A stretch of DNA of 64,000 nt from NCBI GenBank assembly GCA_965276635.1, contig CBDIBC010000003.1, forward strand, positions 1 through 64,000, given 5' to 3'. The notes below the pieces were generated by a model that was given only the letters and a program-made list of their open reading frames with translations, was not told where the DNA came from and did not search any database. Source of the DNA: CBDIBC01 sp965276635. Its GTDB lineage: Bacteria > Actinomycetota > Acidimicrobiia > Acidimicrobiales > Palsa-688. The position numbers and the translations under genes are program-made. Positions 58,995-64,000 of the stretch are shown here, piece by piece. The number at the start of each line of letters is the position of its first letter. The stretch's first letter is position 1.

Positions 58995-60225
58995 ATCTCC
59001 GATACATCGGCGGACGCGTGCGTCCCGTGGGAGACGACGTGGCGATAGCCGGCCAGGGCTTTGCTGAAGCAATTCGTGTTCTCAGGCAGATACGGACATC
59101 CCGCCTCGCGAGAGTATTCCATCAGTTCCGCGAGCCTCGTTCGCAGCGAGAGCCCGTTGGCGTTCGTCAGGACCTGCTCGGCCCAAGCGCGGAGGTCCGA
59201 GTCGACGATCGGCTGAACACAGGCTCGGACACGTGCTGCGTGTTGATCGGCCGGGAGCGATGGCCTGTTCCAGAGGGCTAGATGCAATCCTTCGGCTGCC
59301 TGGACAACAGAGCTGACGTAGTACTCCAATACGAGCGGAGTCTGGTAGTCACGACCCAGCAAGCGGGCAATCACCGTCGGTATCTCGGCTGAGAGCCGCA
59401 TCCACCCGGCGACGATTTCATCACCCTGGTCGCGCATCACCGCAGGAGTCACGAGCAGCCTGTGGTCCCACATGTAACTCGGAGCCGTTACTGGCAACTT
59501 GTCACCGCGGAGTTCGAGGTGAACACGAGCGAGCGGGGTCTCGGCTGCTTCACGAACGCGGATATCGGCCACCCGATTTGGGCTCAGCGTCGCGAACGAC
59601 ACGAGGTTCTGCAGCGGCCCCACCCAATCCTGGAGCAAGACGTGCAGGGGTGCTGGCTCGTTCGGCGTCACCCCCCAAGTGACCCGGGTGTCAATCGTGG
59701 CTGAGTACTGGGAGGCCTTCGTACTGGTGAAGGCGTATAACTCAACCTTTCCGTCGGCCAAGTCGACGCTGCAGAGGTTCTGGCGCCTTCGGGCGGTCAC
59801 CCCATACGGTTCGTCGTCAACCGGTGGCATCGCCCGCGGACCCTCAGGACGAATCCAATGCGCCAGGTAGTCGGTCGAGAAGACGAGTTGTGCATAGGTT
59901 GGTGGGCTCTCAAGGGCCGTTGCCTCAATCGTCGCCTGGACTGTGTAGTTCTCTGTCGTCCCATTTCCCGGGGGCAGGCCGAGGACATACCCTGGACCTT
60001 GAGCAAGGTGAACAGTCCGGCGTCGGTGTCACCAAAGACCACCTCGTGCTGGACCCAAGTCGGCGAGTACGACTGTGGAGTCTGCGTCGGTTCGATGGGG
60101 TCGAGGGCACCATCGAGTTCTAAACGCAGTCCAGCAGCACCGATATGAAGCGTCCCTCTCGCTGGCTTCCCCTCTTTGTCCGGCAGCCACCATCTGCCCG
60201 TGGCGGTGATATCGGAGGTCGGCAC
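58844..60225 (-). pseudogene. ApeA-like HEPN anti-phage protein, one frameshift
   Basis: Two frames read as one protein of about 460 residues. The N-terminal part (60225 down to about 60000) gives GRWWLPDKEGKPARGTLHIG and VQHEVVFGDTDAGLFTLLK. After adding one base near 59998 the frame continues PGYVLGLPPGNGTTENYTVQ and joins the long frame to 58844. That frame ends with a HEPN domain containing the RNase-type motif R-x4-H in GYRHVVSHGTHAS. This order matches ApeA, an abortive-infection protein with a conserved N-terminal domain and C-terminal HEPN RNase. A single missing base separates it from an intact gene, so a sequencing error should be considered. Confidence 0.7.
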
Positions 60226-60290
60226 GACAGCGATCGTACGCCCAGTTTGAGAGTCGTCGCCGGAGCGCGTCTCAAGGTGGCCGGGTGGCC

Positions 60291-60615
60291 TCAGTCGGTC
60301 GGCGGCTCATCGGCACCCGGCGCGAGGATGTGAATGTGCTCATTCGGATCGAAGACTCCGATCGCCCCTCGGTAAGGGCCTACCGGCGGCTTGGACCTCT
60401 GACCAAGTCTTCCAGCCGTCTTCGTCGGCGACTAGGCCGGGGGATGTATGCGTGATGTTGCCGAGCGTGAGTGGCGGTGGGACGGCGAGAAGGGGGCTTC
60501 CCGTCACGTCAGCCGTGTCGGCGCCTGGTGAGCGTCCCCGTTGCGGGTCGGCCATTGGGGCCTTGTTGGGATCCGTCCATCCTTCCGCCGTCTGCGGGGC
60601 CCGAACGCTGGTCAC
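60291..60615 (-). pseudogene. small hypothetical gene with a frameshift
   Basis: From a GTG at 60615 the frame gives an ordinary-looking protein to GWKTWSEVQAAG, after which a one-base shift near 60386 yields a convincing ending, GPYRGAIGVFDPNEHIHILA, and a TGA at 60291-60293. The complete product would be about 107 residues of unknown family. It follows the ApeA-like gene region in the same element. The N-terminal half is low complexity, so the true start may be nearer 60480. Confidence 0.35.
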
Positions 60616-60840
60616 TGCTGCGACGGTTCGAACGGTCTCCGCACGTCATGGTCGATGAAGTCACCGTCGTGGCACTGAGGCACCGCCGCTCCAGCTCGGC
60701 CGACAGTGGCATCGTGGGTGAAATGGGCGTGGGAACGCTGAAGCACTACCCCTCGGGTGTGCGAAGGGCTACGGCGGGAGTACCGCGAGTTGGACGAAGG
60801 ACCTACCAATCGCGGCAGGTTCGCTGCGGTCCCTGGCAGA
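60616..60840. other. gap upstream of the toxin-antitoxin-like pair
   Basis: No convincing gene on either strand. The 100 bp before 60841 probably contain the promoter of the pair, but I see no clear -10 element and no ribosome binding site. Confidence 0.3.
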
Positions 60841-61041
60841 ATGGTGACCATGAACATCGGTGACGAACTGCTTGAGGAGCGTCGCAGACGGCGGCGGGCC
60901 GGCGACCCGCGCCTGAGCGAGGCTGACAAGGAGCTGCTGGGACGCCTGGTGGACGGGGACCTGGCGGGTGAGTTCCAGGCGGCTCTCGATGCAGCGTCGG
61001 TCGCTGATCCTCTCCTCAGCGACGGCAGCAACGGCCACTGA
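60841..61041 (+). CDS. putative antitoxin (small charged protein)
   Basis: The protein has 63-66 residues: a basic patch (LLEERRRRRRAGDPRLSEAD) followed by a helical acidic tail (LAGEFQAALDAAS). No DNA-binding domain can be named. It is judged an antitoxin because it is small, is directly upstream (15 bp) of a PIN-like gene, and sits beside the attachment site. ATG at 60841 or 60850 is possible. Confidence 0.5.
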   Translation: MVTMNIGDELLEERRRRRRAGDPRLSEADKELLGRLVDGDLAGEFQAALDAASVADPLLSDGSNGH

Positions 61042-61056
61042 CCCGGCCCATCAGCG

Positions 61057-61476
61057 GTGATCGTGATCGATGAGTACCTGGCGGTGCGCGCCCTTCGAGC
61101 ACGCTGGCCGGCGGGTCTGCCCGACGACGAGCTGGTACTGCCGGCCAGCCGGCACTGGCGGCTGCTCCAGGCGCTCCATGGTGGTCGCGGCGGTCAGCTG
61201 TCCCAGGTCCTCGGACAGCTCTCGGCCACCGGGCGCGACGCCGTCCGCCGCCCTCATCCCGAGGTCCTCCAGGTCCTCGACCCGCGGCCGTTGCTCGACG
61301 ACGCCGCGGTCACGGCCGCGCGCTTCGGCGGCACCGGTCTTCTGACAGCCGAGACGTTGGCTGCCGGTCTTGCCCATGGTCGTCAGCTGTGGTTCGGGAC
61401 TCCCGCCAACGTCGGACGCCTCCTGCGGCGGGCCGCCGGCGACCTCGGCATTCTCGTCAACGTGACTGGTTCGTGA
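61057..61476 (+). CDS. putative PIN-like toxin
   Basis: This 139-residue protein begins IVIDEYLAVRALRARWPAG and ends with LLDDAAVTAARFGGTGLLTA and a GILVNVTG strand. The layout (early Asp after a beta strand, late DDAAVTAA helix with acidic residue, final LGI strand) resembles PIN-domain RNases, but the canonical central acidic motif is unclear, so the fold is a guess. Partial copies of this gene occur at 61975-62160 in element 2. GTG at 61057 is the start used. Confidence 0.5.
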   Translation: MIVIDEYLAVRALRARWPAGLPDDELVLPASRHWRLLQALHGGRGGQLSQVLGQLSATGRDAVRRPHPEVLQVLDPRPLLDDAAVTAARFGGTGLLTAETLAAGLAHGRQLWFGTPANVGRLLRRAAGDLGILVNVTGS

Positions 61477-61495
61477 AGGGTCCCTTCGAACGATC

Positions 61496-61678
61496 CATCC
61501 CTATTTTCATCCCTACAACAGAGCGGATCTGGGCTCTGGCGGTGGTCGGCGTGGCCAAGAAACCGCAGGTCAGCAGCCTGCGTGGACCCTATGGACGGCA
61601 GGATCAGACCACCCAGATCTACGAGGGAACCAACCAGATCCAGCGGGTTGTGATCGCAAGGAACCTTCTGCGGTAAGG
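61496..61678 (+). repeat. right-end repeat with attachment-site copy 2
   Basis: This 183-bp segment is repeated at 63037-63219. It begins with the CATCCCTA...CATCCCTACAA arm-type pattern and ends with the 67-bp acyl-CoA dehydrogenase end (61612-61678), which encodes QIYEGTNQIQRVVIARNLLR and a stop. It is the right junction of element 1 and the left boundary of element 2. Confidence 0.8.
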
Positions 61679-61701
61679 CGTCGACCGCTGGGTGATCGGG
61701 G

Positions 61702-62170
61702 ATGTCCGACGAGGCGGTGGCTGCGGTGATCGCCGCGGCTCCGAACCAGGCTGCGGTCGTGGCGTTTCGTATCTTGGCCGTGACCGGCGCCCGGCGGGCA
61801 GAGCTGGCCGGGCTGCGTTGGGAGGATCTCGTCGGCGACAAGCTGGTGATCAGCGGCCAGGTCATGGCCACCCCAGGCCCTCGCCGTGCGGGGTGCCTGG
61901 TGTTGGAGCGGCGTTCGATCAAGACCCGCCAGGTCTGCACGGTGTCGCTCGATCCGGGGACGCTGGCGGCGACGAGGATCTGGCGGTACTCGCTCTGCGA
62001 GCCAGCTGGCCGGCCCGGCTACCCGACGCAGATGTGGCGTTGCCGGTCCTCCAGCCCTGGGAGGCTCTCAAGGCGCTCCACGGTCGGCGCGGCGGTCAAT
62101 CGCCCCGATCCTCGGACAGCTTCCCGCCAGCGGACATGACAGCGCCCACCCCCCGCACGCCATCCGGTTC
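61702..62170 (+). pseudogene. integrase fragment joined to toxin fragment
   Basis: Residues from MSDEAVAAVIAAAPNQAAV through RRSIKTRQVCTVSLDPGTLA align with about residues 166-255 of the intact integrase at 54803 (MPDEAVAAVLASAPHQAAA, KTRQGRTVSLDPGTIAA). At about 61975, in the next frame, the sequence switches to DEDLAVLALRASWPARLPDA and LKALHGRRGGQ, homologous to the toxin at 61057. Both genes are cut, so a single deletion removed everything between them. The joint lies at a shared TCTGGCGG/CCTGGCGG-like sequence. Confidence 0.8.
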
Positions 62171-62196
62171 GCGATGACCGGGAAGTGAGCGACCGG

Positions 62197-62202
62197 TACT
62201 GT
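62197..62202 (+). promoter_or_regulatory. -10-like element (TACTGT) of the element 2 TA pair
   Basis: TACTGT lies 6 nt before the ATG at 62209. GGAGG also falls in the 6-nt gap but too close to act as a ribosome binding site. The pattern suggests a leaderless transcript. Confidence 0.45.
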
Positions 62203-62208
62203 GGAGGT

Positions 62209-62391
62209 ATGGCCGCACAACCCGTGTTGACCGCCGAGGAGCTTGCCGAGGCCATGCGACACGCGCCGCCGGCCACACCCGACGACGTGACGATCCTGCC
62301 GGACGGTCGACGCATCGACTCGCGCGAGAGCGCGCTCGCCTGGCTAGCCGAGGTGGCCGCCGCCCGCGAGGCCGCCAGTGCCCGAGCCTGA
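62209..62391 (+). CDS. small antitoxin-like protein
   Basis: The 60-residue protein contains TILPDGRRIDSRESALAWLA. This kind of protein commonly precedes MNT/AbiEii-like nucleotidyltransferase genes in actinobacteria, and that is the case here: the next gene starts inside its last codons (overlap 14 bp). It has no recognised DNA-binding motif. Confidence 0.55.
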   Translation: MAAQPVLTAEELAEAMRHAPPATPDDVTILPDGRRIDSRESALAWLAEVAAAREAASARA

Positions 62392-62943
62392 CGATTCCGG
62401 CCCACCGCACGACCTCGCCCGACTGATCATCACCCTCGACCGCCACCGTGTCGAGTATCTCCTTGTGGGGGGTGCCGCGGCGCGAGCCTACGGTGCCGGC
62501 GCCTCACCGAAGACGCTGATTGCGTCGTACTCCGTGATCGCGCCAACCTCGACCGACTTGCCGGCGCTCTGCGCGAGCTCAACGCGCGCCTGCGTGTCGC
62601 AGGCATGACCGACGACGAAGCTCGTCTTCTGCCGGTACAAATCGATGGCGCGATGCTCGCCAGCGCCGACATCTCCACGTGGATGACTGACGCCGGCGGT
62701 TTCGACGTGCTCCCCGGCCTTCTCGCAGCCGATGGGCAGTTGATTCCGTACGAGGAGCTCGCCACCCGCCAGATCGTCATCAGCGGACAAGGCTTCACGA
62801 TCCGCGCTGCCGCGCTGAACGACATAATCATCGCCAAGGAGCACGCCGACCGGCCAAAGGACCGCGCTGGCCTCCCCGAGCTACGCGCCCTCCGCACGCA
62901 ACCCCAACCGGCCGGCCCAGCGGGCGGCACGCCGGCGCGATGA
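62378..62943 (+). pseudogene. nucleotidyltransferase (AbiEii/MNT-like) toxin, frameshifted
   Basis: The first frame gives LARLIITLDRHRVEYLLVGG and AAARAYGAG, the start of a nucleotidyltransferase fold. After a one-base shift near 62503 the sequence continues LTEDADCVVLRDRANLDRLA with the two catalytic Asp, then RELNARLRVAGMTDDEARLL, IRAAALNDIIIAKEHADRPK and a stop at 62941-62943. With the base restored it would be an intact protein of about 188 residues. It pairs with the small antitoxin-like gene at 62209. Confidence 0.7.
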
Positions 62944-63036
62944 GACGGCGACGGCCAGGAGGAATAGCGAGTTTGCTAGGGGTGGGCCGATGGCTCAGCG
63001 TCGGACCCGTTGCCTTGGTTCGGCAGCCTCCCGAAC

Positions 63037-63219
63037 CATCCCTACTCTCATTCCCTACAACAGGGCGGCACCCGGTGTCGGCCGTGGACGGGGCGGCGCA
63101 AACCCGCAGGTCAGCGGCCTGCGCGGACGCCATGGACGACCGGGTCAGATCGCCCAGATCTACGAGGGCATTAACCAGATCCAGTGGGTCGTCATCGCCC
63201 GGAGCCTTCTGCGGTAAGG
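63037..63219 (+). repeat. right-end repeat with attachment-site copy 3
   Basis: This is the second 183-bp copy of 61496-61678. It contains the arm-type pattern (63037-63060) and the 67-bp core (63153-63219) encoding QIYEGINQIQWVVIARSLLR and a stop. A hairpin follows at once. This is probably the junction with the original chromosome, where the native gene end was displaced. Confidence 0.75.
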
Positions 63220-63243
63220 ATTTCGCCTGGCTGAGGCGAATCC
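63218..63243 (+). terminator. hairpin directly after attachment copy 3
   Basis: GGATTTCGCCT, a GGCTG loop and AGGCGAATCC form a 10-bp stem with one bulged T, immediately after the TAA of the third gene-end copy. No T-run follows. It may be the native transcription terminator of the acyl-CoA dehydrogenase, left here when elements inserted upstream. Confidence 0.4.
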
Positions 63244-63268
63244 ATGGGGAAGTAGGGGCGGGCAGCCG

Positions 63269-63291
63269 CATGTGCTACGTTGTCGCACATG
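63269..63291 (+). promoter_or_regulatory. autoregulatory operator/promoter of the Phd-VapC pair
   Basis: CATGTGC and GCACATG form a 7-bp inverted repeat with a 9-bp spacer. The spacer contains TACGTT (63276-63281), a -10-like hexamer 7 nt before the ATG, and the right arm includes the ATG itself. An antitoxin dimer bound here would cover promoter and start. Confidence 0.6.
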
Positions 63292-63531
63292 CGGGTGGGG
63301 GTACGCGAGCTTCGCAATCAGACGAGTCAGGTCATCGACGCCGTGCGCTCCGGCGAGCGGGTGGTTCTGACCGTGCACGGGGAGGCGGTCGCTGACATCG
63401 TGCCGCACGGTGAGCGGACCCGCTGGTTGTCAGGTGATCGTCTGCGTGGACAGCTCGCCGAGCGAGCGGCTGACCCGGCGCTACGCGATGATCTCGACGT
63501 CCTGTCCGGACAGACACTGGATCGCCTTTGA
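63289..63531 (+). CDS. Phd/YefM-type antitoxin
   Basis: In this 80-residue protein the N-terminal DNA-binding fold MRVGVRELRNQTSQVIDAVR is followed by SGERVVLTVHGEAVADIVPH, the Phd/YefM signature, with a charged toxin-binding tail. ATG at 63289 lies in the right arm of the operator. The stop overlaps the toxin's TTG start (TTGA). Confidence 0.9.
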   Translation: MRVGVRELRNQTSQVIDAVRSGERVVLTVHGEAVADIVPHGERTRWLSGDRLRGQLAERAADPALRDDLDVLSGQTLDRL

Positions 63532-63932
63532 GCGAGCCGGCCGGGCTGCTGGACACCTCGGTCTTCATCGCTCGCGAGGTCGGGCGACCACTCGGTGAGC
63601 TGCCGGATCGGGTGCGGGTGTCGGTGGTCACCATCGGCGAGCTCCAACTGGGAGTGCTCAACGCGGTCGACGCCGCCTCCCGGGCTCGTCGAGGGGACAC
63701 ACTGGCGCTGGCCAAGACGGCGGAGCCGGTCCCGATCAGCGAGTCCGTCATGGGGACGTGGGCTCGGCTGGTGATCGATTGCCGTGCCGCCGGTGTCCAG
63801 CGGACGGTCAAGCTCACCGACGCCCTGATCGCAGCGACCGCGATCGACCTGGGCCTGCCTGTCGTGACCCAGAACGAGGACTACGACCAGATGGCCAAGG
63901 TGCACCGTGGGCTGCGCGTGCTCACGGTATGA
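63528..63932 (+). CDS. VapC-type PIN-domain ribonuclease toxin
   Basis: The 134-residue PIN domain has all conserved acidic residues: Asp9 in LLDTSVFIAR, Glu38 in VVTIGELQLG, Asp98 in KLTDALIAATA and Asp118 in TQNEDYDQM. It would cleave RNA when freed from its antitoxin. TTG at 63528 is translationally coupled to the antitoxin. It lies to the right of the third attachment copy, so it belongs to the chromosome or to yet another element. Confidence 0.92.
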   Translation: MSEPAGLLDTSVFIAREVGRPLGELPDRVRVSVVTIGELQLGVLNAVDAASRARRGDTLALAKTAEPVPISESVMGTWARLVIDCRAAGVQRTVKLTDALIAATAIDLGLPVVTQNEDYDQMAKVHRGLRVLTV

Positions 63933-63965
63933 CCGACGTCTGGACAGGCCGGGCAAGGAGGAGCT

Positions 63966-64000
63966 GTGCCCGAAAGCGATGTCATCCGGGAGTGGATCGC
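63966..64000 (+). CDS. start of a further gene, cut by the window edge
   Basis: AAGGAGGAG just before GTG at 63966 marks a clear translation start. The visible residues are PESDVIREWI. Too little is present to name a family. It follows the VapC-type gene by 33 bp. Confidence 0.5.
   Translation, partial: MPESDVIREWI

Larger units (their letters stand above)
54647..61678 (+). mobile_element. integrated element 1 (about 7 kb) in the acyl-CoA dehydrogenase 3' end
   Basis: The element is bounded by 67-bp direct repeats. In order it carries a tyrosine recombinase next to the left repeat, a convergent excisionase-type gene, a non-coding region with iteron-like repeats and a large inverted repeat, a decayed small gene, a DUF5677 gene, a frameshifted ApeA-like gene and a toxin-antitoxin-like pair next to the right repeat. 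From about 57.2 to 60.6 kb the DNA is visibly richer in A/T than the core genes. No relaxase, FtsK-like translocase or phage structural gene was found, so it looks like a small mobilisable or satellite-like island. Confidence 0.8.
61612..63219 (+). mobile_element. integrated element 2, a deletion derivative
   Basis: The stretch between attachment copies 2 and 3 holds an integrase fragment fused to a toxin fragment, a small antitoxin-like gene and a frameshifted nucleotidyltransferase gene. Its integrase and toxin pieces are homologous to those of element 1, and its right end is the same 183-bp repeat. It is therefore a relative of element 1 that lost its interior and can no longer move on its own. 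Confidence 0.75.

Noticed and set aside
54714..63219. A tRNA gene as the integration target of the mobile elements.
   Set aside because: No tRNA-like cloverleaf was seen at any of the three repeat copies; the repeats match the acyl-CoA dehydrogenase coding end instead.
63929..64000. A gene starting at the ATG overlapping the VapC-type stop codon.
   Set aside because: Its residues (many Arg and Cys) are unnatural, whereas GTG at 63966 has a strong ribosome binding site and a normal-looking N-terminus.

Overview
The window is high-GC DNA, about 70% G+C or more by eye. It has many GTG and TTG starts, densely overlapping genes and a complete mycofactocin operon. These features suggest an actinobacterium; a member of Acidimicrobiia is my best guess, from the electron-transfer and old-yellow-enzyme genes inside the mycofactocin operon and the general gene neighbourhood. 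No rRNA or tRNA gene was seen.

Left part (1-7.9 kb): a decayed aldo/keto reductase and a frameshifted LapA-like membrane gene, then an alpha/beta hydrolase divergent from purB. purB is followed by pxpABC (5-oxoprolinase) and an NCS1 permease in one tight operon. The next block (7.9-20.8 kb, minus strand) is one 13-gene mycofactocin operon: mftA, mftB, mftC, two FadH/OYE-type flavoproteins, an ETF/FixABCX-like electron-transfer set, mftE, a mycofactocin-type SDR, a UDP-glucuronate decarboxylase-like gene and mftF. Almost all junctions overlap by a few bases. mftD, mftG and mftR are not in it.

Middle part (20.8-54.7 kb): two bacterial-PH-domain membrane proteins; lpdA, an E2 acyltransferase and a single-chain LipB-LipA fusion (lipoate synthesis next to its substrate); an M24 peptidase with three hairpin repeats at its 3' end; an MpaB-type oxygenase and TetR regulator; metH, a YihY protein, an ABC-F ATPase, a cobalamin adenosyltransferase and a leucyl aminopeptidase. 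A DrrAB-type exporter is divergent from an unusual MarR-beta-repeat fusion across a palindromic operator. Then come a GH15 protein with an altered active-site motif, greA, and a leuB-ilvE-cimA operon behind an apparent leader-peptide attenuator. An acyl-CoA ligase, fabD, a galT (truncated)-galK operon and an acyl-CoA dehydrogenase complete this part.

Right part (54.7-64 kb): a tandem array of integrated elements. The 67 bp that encode the 3' end of the acyl-CoA dehydrogenase occur three times. Between the first two lies a roughly 7 kb element with a tyrosine recombinase, an excisionase, a DUF5677 gene, a frameshifted ApeA-like anti-phage gene and a toxin-antitoxin-like pair. Between copies two and three lies a 1.5 kb deletion derivative in which integrase and toxin fragments are joined, plus a frameshifted nucleotidyltransferase TA pair. 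After copy three is an intact Phd/VapC-type pair.

Across the window at least a dozen genes have a TAnnnT -10-like hexamer 6-9 nt before the start codon, so leaderless transcription appears to be the norm. Several single-base frameshifts (0.5-1.9 kb and 60-62.5 kb) are either real decay or assembly errors; I cannot tell which.
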